In this document: one piece after another, positions 25,911 to 34,576 of the stretch | Layout of the letters: every line of letters begins with the position of its first letter | Position numbering within the stretch: the first letter of the stretch is position 1 | Source of the DNA: Lachnoclostridium sp. An118 | Lineage (GTDB): Bacteria; Bacillota; Clostridia; Lachnospirales; Lachnospiraceae | DNA: 64,000 nt | NCBI RefSeq assembly: GCF_002160985.1 | Contig: NZ_NFLQ01000009.1 | Location: 1 to 64,000, forward strand | Direction of reading: 5' to 3' | Program-made: the position numbers and the translations under genes | Notes under the pieces: model-generated | Told to the model about the DNA's origin: nothing | Databases searched by the model: none | The model's input: only the letters and a program-made list of their open reading frames with translations

Positions 25911-25942
25911 ACCCCGTTTTTCATTTTTTTCATCCGTATTCT
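25911..25942 (+). promoter_or_regulatory. SigI-type promoter of the lipoprotein-VTC-DUF4956-CotH operon
   Basis: GACCCCG (25910-25916) and, 19 bases after ACCCC, CGTATTCT (25935-25942), 40 bases before the lipoprotein start. It mirrors the promoter in front of sigI, so both operons are likely read by the same sigma factor. Confidence 0.65.
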
Positions 25943-25982
25943 CCAACATGATCAAACAAAATTTCATCAGGAGGGATTGATT

Positions 25983-26810
25983 ATGAGAAAAAAACATGTG
26001 ACTTTACTCCTTGCCGCACTGTTGACTGTCGGGCTGGTCGGAGGTATCCTCGCAGGCTGCGGCTCACAGACCTCTCCCGCAGGCACTGACACGGCCGCCG
26101 AGGTCTCCCGGAACACGGAGGGCGGCGTCATCACCTTAAAGGTGAATCCCGAGATCGCAGTCTCCTACAACAAAGACGGGGCTGTCACAAAGGTAGAAGG
26201 CAAAAACGATGACGGAGAATCGATCGTGGCAGACTATGTCGATTATTTCGGCAAGGACTGCAGGGAAGTGGTCAGCAGCCTGGTGGCAAAGATCAATGAG
26301 GCCGGCTATTTCGCGACGGAGGCCGATGGGACTCCCAGAGAGATAACCCTGGAGATCGAAGCTGGTTCAGTGCTTCCAGAAGACGATTTTCTCAAAAATA
26401 TCGTTGCCGGCATAGAAGAGTACTCCGCTTCCCAAAATCTTTCATCTGCTGTGTCGGTAAACGGCGAGAACAGCTATGGCTGGACAGATTACGGTGACAC
26501 CGACTACGGCCCGGACAACGACGGCGTCACAGACTACAACGACACCGACTACGGCCCGGGCAATGACGGCGTCACAGACTACAACGACACCGACTACGGC
26601 CCGGGCAACGATGGCGTCACAGACTACAACGACACCGACTACGGCCCGGGCAACGATGGCGTCACAGACTACGCAGCTCCGGCGGCACCGGCCACTCCGG
26701 CTCCCGCTCCGGCACCGGCTGCTCCGTCCGGCGGAGACTCCGGTTATGACGGAGATTCCGGCTACGACGGTGACTCAGGCTACGATGGTGACTCAGGCTA
26801 TGATGATTGA
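25983..26810 (+). CDS. Surface lipoprotein with RsgI-like domain and Asp/Tyr tandem repeats
   Basis: A 275-residue lipoprotein; the signal peptide ends in the lipobox LAGC (C26). Residues 48-150 resemble the RsgI middle domain (LKVNPEIAVSYNKDGAVTKV, then EGKNDDGESIVADYVDYFG). Residues 172-230 are four near-identical copies of DTDYGPGNDGVTDYN, whose DxD spacing recalls calcium-binding type-3 thrombospondin repeats. After an Ala/Pro linker the tail has four GDSGY units. AGGAGGG precedes the ATG; a longer frame begins upstream of the promoter. First gene of the operon facing sigI. Possible substrate or partner of the CotH kinase; that is inference. Confidence 0.8.
   Translation: MRKKHVTLLLAALLTVGLVGGILAGCGSQTSPAGTDTAAEVSRNTEGGVITLKVNPEIAVSYNKDGAVTKVEGKNDDGESIVADYVDYFGKDCREVVSSLVAKINEAGYFATEADGTPREITLEIEAGSVLPEDDFLKNIVAGIEEYSASQNLSSAVSVNGENSYGWTDYGDTDYGPDNDGVTDYNDTDYGPGNDGVTDYNDTDYGPGNDGVTDYNDTDYGPGNDGVTDYAAPAAPATPAPAPAPAAPSGGDSGYDGDSGYDGDSGYDGDSGYDD
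26496..26672 (+). repeat. 45-base tandem repeat in the lipoprotein gene
   Basis: Four in-frame copies of a 45-base unit (GACACCGACTACGGCCCGG and following) code for the 15-residue repeat. The copies differ at only a few bases, which points to recent expansion or gene conversion; copy number may vary between strains. Confidence 0.9.
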
Positions 26811-27495
26811 TAAGACTCCTCTGTCTTTCAGGCATGAGTACAAACATCTGATCTCTTCTTCCGAGGACCGCCTCCTCTCCGCCCGGCTCGGCAGGCTTTT
26901 CCCCAGAGACAGCCACGCCGGCCCGGACGGCACCTACCGGGTGCGAAGCCTGTATTTTGACACCCCCGGCAACCGGGCGCTGCGCCAGAAGCTGAGCGGG
27001 GCAGACAGCCGCGAGAAGTTCCGTCTCCGCTACTACGGAGATCCACCTGCATTTCTCAGGCTGGAGAAAAAGGTCAGGAAGAACGGCCTGTGCGCCAAGC
27101 GCTCGGCCCGCCTTACCCCGGAACAGTGTCTCCTCCTTCTCAGAGGAGATACGGATTTTCTGCTGGAGAGCCAGGATGCCCTGCTGATAGAATTTTACAG
27201 CAAGCTGAAAGGGCTGCTGCTCTCCCCCCGCACAGTAGTCAGCTACGAGAGAGAAGCGTTCATTTACCCGGCAGGAAATGTGAGGATCACGCTGGACCGG
27301 AAGCTTTGCGCCGGCATCTCCTGGAGAGAGTTCCTCACACCCGGGGACCGGGAGATGCCCGTCGATCCCGGCCGCACTGTACTGGAGGTAAAATACGACG
27401 CCTTTCTCCCCGACATCGTGCGGATGGCCGTCCAGATGCCCGGGCGCGCCACCTGCTCCTACTCAAAATACGCGGCGTGCCGCCGCTTTGATTAA
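26800..27495 (+). CDS. VTC-domain protein (polyphosphate polymerase family)
   Basis: A 231-residue cytoplasmic protein with the VTC tunnel fold, which in eukaryotes builds polyphosphate from ATP. Basic strand motifs are in order: FRHEYKHLI, YRVRSLYFDTPGN, FRLRYYGD, FLRLEKKVRKNGLCAKRSAR, VVSYEREAF, VRITLDRKL and VLEVKYD, with a late SYSKY. The start is ATG ATG at 26800/26803, overlapping the lipoprotein end, so translation is coupled and there is no strong ribosome site. Bacterial VTC proteins are often found next to DUF4956 and CotH genes, as here. Product not proven. Confidence 0.85.
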   Translation: MMIDKTPLSFRHEYKHLISSSEDRLLSARLGRLFPRDSHAGPDGTYRVRSLYFDTPGNRALRQKLSGADSREKFRLRYYGDPPAFLRLEKKVRKNGLCAKRSARLTPEQCLLLLRGDTDFLLESQDALLIEFYSKLKGLLLSPRTVVSYEREAFIYPAGNVRITLDRKLCAGISWREFLTPGDREMPVDPGRTVLEVKYDAFLPDIVRMAVQMPGRATCSYSKYAACRRFD

Positions 27496-27511
27496 TGCCA
27501 AAAGAAATTTT

Positions 27512-27528
27512 GCCGCCGGAAGGGCGGC
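27512..27528. promoter_or_regulatory. GC-rich hairpin between the VTC and DUF4956 genes
   Basis: GCCGCC and GGCGGC form a 6-bp stem around GGAAG in the 48-base gap. With no T-run after it, it may set mRNA stability or the ratio of the two proteins. Confidence 0.35.
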
Positions 27529-27543
27529 GGAACGGAGAACCTT

Positions 27544-28215
27544 ATGACTTTTCAGGATATATTCAGATCCAGCTTTCTGGAAAATGTAAGCGCCATCTCC
27601 ATGCTGGACATGGCTCTTTCCATACTGCTGGCCTTTGCCCTTGGGCTCTTCATTTTTTTCATTTACAAAAAAACATACTGCGGGATCATGTACTCACCGG
27701 GATTTGGAGTCACGCTGATCGCACTTACGCTCATCACCAATCTCCTTATCCTGGCTGTCACGAGCAATATTGTCCTCTCTCTCGGCATGGTGGGCGCCCT
27801 GTCCATTGTCCGGTTCCGCACGGCGATCAAGGAGCCCATGGACATCGCTTTCCTCTTCTGGAGCATTGCGGCGGGCATTGTGCTGGCGGCAGGGTTTATC
27901 CCCCTCGCCGTCTTCGGCAGCATGTTCATCGGGCTGATCCTCCTTATCTTTTCCAGCCGCAGGGACACGGATGCTCCCTACATCCTTGTCGTCCACTGCG
28001 ACAGCGACGAGGCTGAGCAAAGGGCTGCCGGCCTCATCAAGGACCGGGCCGCCGCCGCTGTCATCAAGAGCAAGAGTGTTTCGGCCGGCTGCATTGAGCT
28101 GAACTACGAAGTGCGGCTTAAGGATGGCGCCGCCTCCTTTGTCAACGAGCTTGCCGGGATGGAGGGCGTGAGCCACGCTGTCCTTGTCTCTTACAACGGG
28201 GATTACATGGGGTAG
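27544..28215 (+). CDS. DUF4956 membrane protein
   Basis: A 223-residue integral membrane protein with about four N-terminal helices (roughly residues 20-43, 50-75, 78-90 and 98-138) and a soluble C-terminal domain of about 85 residues. The family signature GMVGALSIVRFRTAIKEPMD lies at about residues 80-100. DUF4956 proteins are regular partners of VTC-domain proteins; a role in moving or anchoring the polymer product has been guessed but not shown. The gene follows the VTC gene by 48 bases and ends 4 bases before the CotH start. Confidence 0.85.
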   Translation: MTFQDIFRSSFLENVSAISMLDMALSILLAFALGLFIFFIYKKTYCGIMYSPGFGVTLIALTLITNLLILAVTSNIVLSLGMVGALSIVRFRTAIKEPMDIAFLFWSIAAGIVLAAGFIPLAVFGSMFIGLILLIFSSRRDTDAPYILVVHCDSDEAEQRAAGLIKDRAAAAVIKSKSVSAGCIELNYEVRLKDGAASFVNELAGMEGVSHAVLVSYNGDYMG

Positions 28216-28219
28216 GACT

Positions 28220-29620
28220 ATGATCGGACACAGACATATTGACAAAATCTGTATTTTCACAGCTCTGGCAGCCCTTGTCATAACTGTCCTGTTCACACAG
28301 GGAGAGGCCCTCGGCATAAAGACGCTGCATTCCTCCCCCGGCTATGAAGCGCGTCTTTTTGACGACAGCAGGGTACATACGATCGACCTGCAGCTGGAGG
28401 ACTGGGAAGCCTTTCTCGCCGCAGCGCCCTCCGAAGCCTATTTCCGGTGCGATGCGGTCATAGACGGGGAGACCTTTTCCAACGCCGGACTTCGGGCAAA
28501 GGGAAATAATTCCAGACGTCTGGTGGCGGAGTACGGGCTGGAGCGCTACAGCCTGAAACTGGAATTCGACCATTTTCAGGAAGGACAGACCTACTACGGT
28601 CTGGACAAATTTTCTCTGGATTCCTCCTTCCAGGACAACAGCTATCTGAAAAACTACATCTCCTATGACATGATGGAGCACATGGGCGTCCCGTCGCCTC
28701 TGCGCAGCTACGTGTGGGTCACGGTAAACGGAAATCCCCACGGCCTTTTCCTCGCCGTGGAGGAGCCGGAGGAGGCATTTGCCAGGAGGAATTTCGGTTC
28801 CGGTCACGGCCAGCTCTACAAGCCGGACTACAGATCCCTGAACGCAGAAAATAAAGACGTGGCTCTCCAGTATATTTCTGACGACCCGGCTGATTACGAC
28901 AACATCTTCCGCAATGCCAAATTCCAGCCCGACGAGGAGGACAAGGCACGCCTTATCGAAGCGCTCAAAGCTCTGAACACTGATGGTGGAGATCTGGAAA
29001 GCGCTGTCTGTGTGGAGGAAGCGCTCCGTTATTTTACCGTTCAGGTGTTTGTCGTCAATCTGGACAGCTATCTGGGGCGCACGGGACACAATTACTTCCT
29101 CTACGAGGAGGATGGGCAGCTGCAGATCCTTCCCTGGGATTACAACCTGGCCTTTGCCACCTACTCCCTCGGAATGCCGGAGCCTGTCAATGACGCGGAG
29201 CTGTATATCAACTCCCCCATCGACACCCCCGCCTCCCGGGAGATCATGAACGAACGCCCTCTCTTCCACAGCCTGATGCAGGATGACAGGTATTTTGCGC
29301 AATATCACGCTCTTTTTGACGAGTTCATTGCCAGTTATTTTGAGAGCGGTCTCTTTGAGGAAAAAACCGCCCGGATAGTCAAAATGATCTCTCCCTATGT
29401 AAAAGAAGACCCCTCCGCCTTCTGTTCCTACGAGGATTTTCTCCAGGGCGTCTCCACCCTCAGCACCTTCTGCGCGCTGCGCGCCGAGAGCATCCGCGGA
29501 CAGCTGGACGGCACTCTCCCGTCCACGATCCGGGAACAGCTGGAATTCTCCGGCGACTATGTGGACGCTAAAGATGTATGGCTGCCGGACATGGGCGAGA
29601 TCGCGGACCTGACCGATTAA
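28220..29620 (+). CDS. CotH-family secreted protein kinase
   Basis: A 466-residue protein with one N-terminal membrane helix or uncleaved signal (about residues 9-26) and an outside CotH domain. Kinase-like landmarks are LRAKGNNSRR (residues 91-100), FSLDSSFQDNSYLKN, GLFLAVEEPEEAF, NYFLYEEDGQ and LPWDYNLAF (PWDYN at 305-309, metal site). Bacillus CotH phosphorylates serines in spore-coat proteins with an atypical kinase fold. I use the ATG at 28220, 4 bases after the DUF4956 stop. The neighbouring repeat lipoprotein is a candidate substrate. Last gene of the operon. Confidence 0.88.
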   Translation: MIGHRHIDKICIFTALAALVITVLFTQGEALGIKTLHSSPGYEARLFDDSRVHTIDLQLEDWEAFLAAAPSEAYFRCDAVIDGETFSNAGLRAKGNNSRRLVAEYGLERYSLKLEFDHFQEGQTYYGLDKFSLDSSFQDNSYLKNYISYDMMEHMGVPSPLRSYVWVTVNGNPHGLFLAVEEPEEAFARRNFGSGHGQLYKPDYRSLNAENKDVALQYISDDPADYDNIFRNAKFQPDEEDKARLIEALKALNTDGGDLESAVCVEEALRYFTVQVFVVNLDSYLGRTGHNYFLYEEDGQLQILPWDYNLAFATYSLGMPEPVNDAELYINSPIDTPASREIMNERPLFHSLMQDDRYFAQYHALFDEFIASYFESGLFEEKTARIVKMISPYVKEDPSAFCSYEDFLQGVSTLSTFCALRAESIRGQLDGTLPSTIREQLEFSGDYVDAKDVWLPDMGEIADLTD

Positions 29621-29692
29621 AAAAGAGGACATTGCCACCGCATGGAGGATATTTTCCCGTGCCCCGGCAATGCCCTCTTTCTTCTTTTTTGT
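29621..29692. terminator. Bidirectional terminator after the CotH gene
   Basis: AGAGG-CATTGCC pairs with GGCAATG-CCTCT around a 27-base loop. T residues follow on the plus strand and A residues precede it, so it can also end the minus-strand gene at 29700. Confidence 0.8.
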
Positions 29693-29699
29693 TTTCGTA

Positions 29700-30056
29700 T
29701 CAGTAAAATTTCCTTTTGTACTTTCTGTGGTCGCAGCGCCTCTTGCAGACCTCCTGGTACAGCATGACCTGTATCAGGTCCCGCAGCCACTCCCCCGGCT
29801 CCTCCTCTTCCTTCTCCATCTTCCCGTAAATACGCCCGCACATCAGGGCAAGCTGCAGCTTATCCGGGTACTCGTCGTAGAGCATGCTGCCCTCGTACTC
29901 CATGCGGTCACATTCGTCCTCCACATAGGGCAGCGCCCGCTTCGCCGTGTCAGGGTACATGCTCTTCATATACTCCAGGTCCCGTCTCTCTATCCGCTCA
30001 TCGTCATATAAGAGGGGCGTCGGATAGGCCATATAGTAAGGTAGCTTCCGTTCCAT
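29700..30056 (-). CDS. Small conserved-looking protein of unknown function
   Basis: A 118-residue soluble protein rich in Tyr, Met, Glu and Arg. The N-terminus reads MERKLPYYMAYPTPLLYDDE, the middle MEYEGSMLYDEYPDKLQLAL, and the C-terminus is basic with CKRRCDHRKYKRKFY. I use the ATG at 30056 with GGGAG 10 bases upstream. The acidic middle and basic end suggest a spore or nucleic-acid role, but this is only a guess. It sits alone between two terminators. Confidence 0.55.
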   Translation of the reverse strand: MERKLPYYMAYPTPLLYDDERIERRDLEYMKSMYPDTAKRALPYVEDECDRMEYEGSMLYDEYPDKLQLALMCGRIYGKMEKEEEEPGEWLRDLIQVMLYQEVCKRRCDHRKYKRKFY

Positions 30057-30139
30057 GCGCAACACACTCCCAGCTGAAAAGGTCTTTCTACGTACAGCAT
30101 ATGCGGAGGGAAGGTTTTTGTTACAGCCAGCCTGTACAT

Positions 30140-30174
30140 AAAAACTCCCCGGAAGCCCAATTTCCGGGGAGTTT
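30140..30174 (-). terminator. Terminator of the V-ATPase operon
   Basis: AAAACTCCCCGGAA and TTCCGGGGAGTTTT are perfect 14-base inverted repeats around 7 bases, usable in both directions; 94 bases after the ntpD stop. Confidence 0.85.
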
Positions 30175-30267
30175 TCTCTGTGGACTATTTTAAACCTTTA
30201 TAGCTCTCGCTATATCCTTATAATATATCTCTTTTCCTTCCTGTCAACGCTTTATGTCTTTATATCC

Positions 30268-30927
30268 CTATGCCCGCTCGCTGTAGTGATGGGCCTCCTC
30301 AAGCATCATATCCTTCACCTTCATGAGCCTTATCTGGGAGCTCCTCTCGTTCTCATCCAGCTTCATGGTGATGTATTTGATGGTCTCCTGTGCCTGAGGG
30401 ATGATCACATGCTCCAGCGCGTTTACACGGCGCCTTGTCTTCTCGATCTCGGCGGCCATCAGCTGGCAGGCCTTCTCCACCTCCGCAAGCCGGAGCATAT
30501 CCGGCAGGATGTCCGCAAGAGATTTCACCGCTCCGTCCAGGTCGCTGGAGGTAAAGGCAAAGCCGTAGGAGTAGATATCGTTGGCGTCCGCTGTCCGGGT
30601 CTTTGTGTCAAACACCGGAATGTTGACGCTCATGACATTCTTCTTCCCCACCTCCAGGCTCACCTGCTGCTTCGGCGCCATCAGCGCCGTGTGGAGCGTG
30701 GCCTCGTCCATGCCCGCTCTGGCAATGACAAAATTCTTGTTCGCGGCCAGTATCCCGGCCTCCACTTTCTGGCGGAGGGCCATGTTCTCTCTCGCAAGGT
30801 CCAGGAACTGCCGCATCAGCTCATCGCGCTTATCTTTGAGGAGCTTGTGGCCTCTCCGGGCTGTGACAAGTTTCTTTTTCGTTTTTGTAAGCTCCATGCG
30901 GGTAGGAGTGATCTGTGTCGATGCCAT
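30268..30927 (-). CDS. ntpD: V-type ATPase subunit D
   Basis: A 219-residue central rotor shaft subunit. The N- and C-termini form the long antiparallel coiled coil: TPTRMELTKTKKKLVTARRG with LKDKRDELMRQFL, and EKTRRRVNALEHVIIPQAQE with KYITMKLDENERSS. Its length and ends match bacterial subunit D. It is the last gene of the operon and is separated from ntpB by an unusual 167-base structured gap, while the other genes are tightly packed. Confidence 0.93.
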   Translation of the reverse strand: MASTQITPTRMELTKTKKKLVTARRGHKLLKDKRDELMRQFLDLARENMALRQKVEAGILAANKNFVIARAGMDEATLHTALMAPKQQVSLEVGKKNVMSVNIPVFDTKTRTADANDIYSYGFAFTSSDLDGAVKSLADILPDMLRLAEVEKACQLMAAEIEKTRRRVNALEHVIIPQAQETIKYITMKLDENERSSQIRLMKVKDMMLEEAHHYSERA

Positions 30928-30949
30928 ATGCTTTCCTCCTTACTGTCTG

Positions 30950-31082
30950 CGCGTGCGCACGGCTTCTTTCGCCGTGCCCAGCTCGATTCCGCTGACGCTT
31001 CATCTCGCTGCCGGGCGCACGCCCTATGCATCTTTGCGGAAATATCCGTCCGCAGGCAAGCCTGCACGGCTATTTCCGCAAA
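30950..31082. repeat. Structured repeat module in the ntpB-ntpD gap
   Basis: The short stem GGGCGCACGCCC (31013-31024) is followed by TAT and then by the 12-base perfect inverted repeat TTTGCGGAAATA (31033-31044) and TATTTCCGCAAA (31071-31082), with inner pairing CCGT/GCAGGC and GCCTGC/ACGG. The layout matches the one at 51952-52098 after atpC (CCGGGCGnnCGCCCTAT then a large hairpin). Confidence 0.6.
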
Positions 31083-31094
31083 TCCGCGCACGGC

Positions 31095-32468
31095 TTACTG
31101 TTTCCCATAGTACAGATCCAGGTACTTGTCGTCGATACGTTTCAGCTCGGACCTGGGCAGGATGGACAGAAGCTTCCAGCCGATCTCCAGCGTCTCCTCG
31201 ATGGACCGGTCCGTGTGGTAACCCTGGGACACGTACTGCTTCTCGAACTCGTCGGCAAATTTTGCGTAGATCAGATCGATCTCTGTCAGCGCCGCCTCGC
31301 CCAGGATAGTCATCAGCTCCTTAGCGTCCTTTCCTCTTGAGTAGGCCGCGAAAAGCTGGTTCATGGTGTTGGAATGATCCGCCCTTGTCTTGCCCTCGCC
31401 GATACCTTTGTCTTTCAGACGGGACAGGGAAGGCAGCACGTCGATAGGCGGCTGCACGCCCTTGCGGTACAGGTCACGGCTCAGGATAACCTGCCCCTCT
31501 GTGATGTATCCCGTAAGGTCGGGAATAGGATGGGTCTTGTCGTCCTCCGGCATGGTCAGGATGGGGATCATGGTGATACTTCCCTTCTTTCCTCTCTGCC
31601 GGCCTGCGCGCTCGTACATCTGCGCCAGGTCTGTGTACATATAGCCGGGATAGCCGCGGCGTCCCGGCACTTCCTTCTTGGCAGCGGAGATCTCACGGAG
31701 AGCGTCCGCATAGTTTGTGATGTCCGTCAGGATGACAAGGACATGCATGTCTTTCTCAAAGGCCAGGTACTCTGCTGCCGTCAGCGCCATACGGGGTGTG
31801 GAGATACGCTCCACCGCCGGGTCGTTGGCCAGGTTGATAAAGAGTACCGTTCTGTCGATCGCACCTGTCTCCCTGAAGGACTCCACGAAGAAATTGGACT
31901 CCTCAAAGGTGATTCCCATGGCCGCGAATACTACGGCGAATTTCTCATCGGTCCCACGCACTTTCGCCTGCCTTGCGATCTGGGCTGCCAGCTGGGAGTG
32001 AGGCAGACCGGAGCAGGAGAAGATAGGCAGCTTCTGCCCACGGACAAGAGTGTTCAGTCCGTCGATGGCAGAGATACCTGTCTGGATAAACTCGGAAGGG
32101 TAAACCCTGGCCGCCGGGTTCATAGGCAGGCCATTTATGTCCCTTCTCTCTTCCGGAAGGATCTCCGGGCCTCCGTCCGCGGGGCGCCCCAGGCCGTCAA
32201 ATACGCGGCCCAGCATGTCCCCGGACACGCCCAGCTCCAGGCTCCGCCCGAGGAAGCGCACCTTGCTGTTGCTTAAGTTGATACCTGCAGCATTTTCATA
32301 GAGCTGTACGACTACCTTGTCACCGTCCACCTCCAGCACTTTGCAGCGGCGCCTCTCGCCGTTTGCCAGTTCGATCTCGCCGAGTTCGTCGTAGGTGACG
32401 CCCTCCACGCCTTTCACCATCATCAGCGGGCCGGCAACTTCCTGTATGGTTCTGTATTCTTTTGGCAT
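31095..32468 (-). CDS. ntpB: V-type ATPase subunit B
   Basis: A 457-residue non-catalytic subunit of the V1 head. [20 protein letters not shown] and [20 protein letters not shown] mark the degenerate nucleotide site (no GKT), followed by [43 protein letters not shown] and [12 protein letters not shown]. It begins 2 bases after ntpA ends. Together with subunit A it forms the A3B3 hexamer. Confidence 0.96.
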   Translation of the reverse strand: MPKEYRTIQEVAGPLMMVKGVEGVTYDELGEIELANGERRRCKVLEVDGDKVVVQLYENAAGINLSNSKVRFLGRSLELGVSGDMLGRVFDGLGRPADGGPEILPEERRDINGLPMNPAARVYPSEFIQTGISAIDGLNTLVRGQKLPIFSCSGLPHSQLAAQIARQAKVRGTDEKFAVVFAAMGITFEESNFFVESFRETGAIDRTVLFINLANDPAVERISTPRMALTAAEYLAFEKDMHVLVILTDITNYADALREISAAKKEVPGRRGYPGYMYTDLAQMYERAGRQRGKKGSITMIPILTMPEDDKTHPIPDLTGYITEGQVILSRDLYRKGVQPPIDVLPSLSRLKDKGIGEGKTRADHSNTMNQLFAAYSRGKDAKELMTILGEAALTEIDLIYAKFADEFEKQYVSQGYHTDRSIEETLEIGWKLLSILPRSELKRIDDKYLDLYYGKQ

Positions 32469-32470
32469 GA

Positions 32471-34237
32471 TTAGAAGTCCTCCTTCCCGAATGTGTCTGC
32501 GACCTCCGCGTCGAGCTCGCTCATAATGGTCTCATACTCAGACTCTATCTGGTCTGTCACCGTATATTTATAACGTCCTATTTTCTCGCGCACTGCCATC
32601 GCGAGGAGAGCGTTCATGGACGCGCCCCTGTTCAGGGCGTCCATGGACTTCTCATAGAAGGCCAGCACCAGCTTCATCATCAGATACTGCTTCCGCAGAG
32701 GCGTGTAGGTGTCCACGTCGTGGAAGGAGTTCTGGTGCAGGAAGTCCTCACGGATGGACCTGGCAGCCTCCATCTTCAGCCGGTCAGCCGGAGACAGGGC
32801 ATCCATACCTACCATCTGCACGATCTCTTCCAGCTCCGCCTCATCCTGCAGAAGGCTCATCATCTTCTGGCGGTCCTCCATCCAGTCGGGAGCCACCTTC
32901 TCATTGAACCAGCCGCTCACATTGTCCAGATACAGGGAGTAGCTGGTAAGCCAGTTGATGGCCGGGAAATGTCTCTTGTAAGCCAGATTGGAATCCAGTC
33001 CCCAGAACACCTTCACGATACGCAGGGTTGCCTGGGACACAGGCTCCGAAGTGTCGCCTCCCGGGGGAGACACGGCTCCGATCACGGACAGGGAGCCCTC
33101 TCTTCCATCTTTTCCAAGGGAGATCACATGGCCTGCCCTCTCGTAGAACTCCGCCAGACGGGAGCCCAGGTACGCCGGGTATCCCTCCTCGCCAGGCATC
33201 TCCTCCAGACGTCCCGACATCTCACGGAGAGCCTCCGCCCACCGGGATGTGGAGTCTGCCATCAGGGCTACCGAGTAGCCCATGTCGCGGAAGTACTCCG
33301 CGATGGTAATTCCTGTATAAATGGATGCCTCACGGGCTGCAAAAGGCATATCCGATGTGTTTGCGATGAGGACGGTCCTCTCCATCAGGGAGCGGCCTGT
33401 CTTGGGGTCTTTCAGCTCCGGGAACTCATTCAGAACGTCCGTCATCTCATTTCCACGCTCGCCGCATCCGATGTAGACCACGATGTCCGCCTCAGCCCAC
33501 TTTGCAAGCTGGTGCTGGATCACGGTCTTGCCGCTTCCGAAAGGTCCCGGCACGGCCGCCACACCGCCTCTGGCAATGGGGAAGAAGGTGTCGATGACCC
33601 TCTGGCCTGTCACAAGGGGCACATCCAGGGGCAGCTTCTTGACGTAGGGGCGCCCCCGTCTTACAGGCCACTTCTGTACCATGGTCAGCTCTTTGTCCCC
33701 GCTTTCCGTGGCAATGACTGCCACTGTCTCATCCACTGTAAATCCTCCTGCGCGTATCTCCTTCACGGTCCCTTCGATTCCATAGGGGACCATGATCTTC
33801 TGCTGTACCACCTGGGTCTCCTGCACGGTGCCCAGGACATCTCCGGCTTCCACCTCATCTCCGGCTTTGGCCACGGGAACAAATTCCCACTTTTTCTCCC
33901 GGCTCAGCGCCGCCACCTCCACACCTCTTTGCAGGTTGTTTCCGGAAATCTTCATGATCTCGTCAAGAGGACGCTGGATACCGTCGTAAATGCTGGAGAT
34001 AAGGCCGGGTCCAAGCTCCACCGACATAGGAGCCCCTGTGGACTCTACCGGCTCGCCCGGCCCCAGTCCGGATGTCTCCTCGTACACCTGGATGGACGCC
34101 TCGTCCCCGTGCATCTCTATGATCTCGCCTATCAGGCGCTGCCTGCTCACGCGGACCACGTCGGACATGTTAGCGTCCCGCATCCCGGACGCGATGACCA
34201 GCGGTCCTGCTACTTTTTTGATCGTACCTGTACTCAT
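32471..34237 (-). CDS. ntpA: V-type ATPase catalytic subunit A
   Basis: A 588-residue catalytic subunit. Walker A is [17 protein letters not shown], Walker B precedes [17 protein letters not shown], and [24 protein letters not shown] and [15 protein letters not shown] are characteristic, including the long non-homologous region at about residues 110-200 that separates A from F-type beta. It follows ntpG by 24 bases. In anaerobes such enzymes often work as ion pumps using ATP from fermentation. Confidence 0.97.
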   Translation of the reverse strand: MSTGTIKKVAGPLVIASGMRDANMSDVVRVSRQRLIGEIIEMHGDEASIQVYEETSGLGPGEPVESTGAPMSVELGPGLISSIYDGIQRPLDEIMKISGNNLQRGVEVAALSREKKWEFVPVAKAGDEVEAGDVLGTVQETQVVQQKIMVPYGIEGTVKEIRAGGFTVDETVAVIATESGDKELTMVQKWPVRRGRPYVKKLPLDVPLVTGQRVIDTFFPIARGGVAAVPGPFGSGKTVIQHQLAKWAEADIVVYIGCGERGNEMTDVLNEFPELKDPKTGRSLMERTVLIANTSDMPFAAREASIYTGITIAEYFRDMGYSVALMADSTSRWAEALREMSGRLEEMPGEEGYPAYLGSRLAEFYERAGHVISLGKDGREGSLSVIGAVSPPGGDTSEPVSQATLRIVKVFWGLDSNLAYKRHFPAINWLTSYSLYLDNVSGWFNEKVAPDWMEDRQKMMSLLQDEAELEEIVQMVGMDALSPADRLKMEAARSIREDFLHQNSFHDVDTYTPLRKQYLMMKLVLAFYEKSMDALNRGASMNALLAMAVREKIGRYKYTVTDQIESEYETIMSELDAEVADTFGKEDF

Positions 34238-34261
34238 AATGGACGTATCACCTCAACTTTC

Positions 34262-34576
34262 TTAGTTACTGAACAGGATATCGGACCCAACGGCCTGTTC
34301 CACCGATTTCTTCACTCCTCTGACGCCGCTGCCCGTATTTCCGGACACCCCCGGTATCTCAATGACCGCCGGGATGATCTGCCCCTCATACCGGGCTATC
34401 TCATGCTTCAGCTGCGCCGCCAGCACCTCCGTGATATAGATGATCCCATATCCTTCTGCAGCGAGCTGGTGGAGCCTCTCCCCTGCCTCCTGGGATGTGA
34501 CGGGAAATGTGTCAAGTCCCAGGGCAGCAAAGCCGTAAATGCTGTCATAGTCGCCCATCACTGCTATCTTATACAT
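34262..34576 (-). CDS. ntpG: V-type ATPase subunit F
   Basis: A 104-residue regulatory rotor subunit with a small alpha/beta fold: KIAVMGDYDSIYGFAALGLD at the start, YGIIYITEVLAAQL in the middle and VIEIPGVSGNTGSGV. This is the typical GDxD-xGF start. It overlaps ntpC by 8 bases. The Enterococcus name for this subunit is NtpG. Confidence 0.93.
   Translation of the reverse strand: MYKIAVMGDYDSIYGFAALGLDTFPVTSQEAGERLHQLAAEGYGIIYITEVLAAQLKHEIARYEGQIIPAVIEIPGVSGNTGSGVRGVKKSVEQAVGSDILFSN

Noticed and set aside
26496-26672. CRISPR-like array
   Set aside because: The repeats are directly adjacent without spacers, in frame, and code for the lipoprotein repeat; no cas genes are near.
28142-29638. 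Minus-strand open frame of 498 codons over the CotH gene
   Set aside because: The plus strand has the CotH motifs, an operon position and a proper start; the minus frame runs through the terminator.
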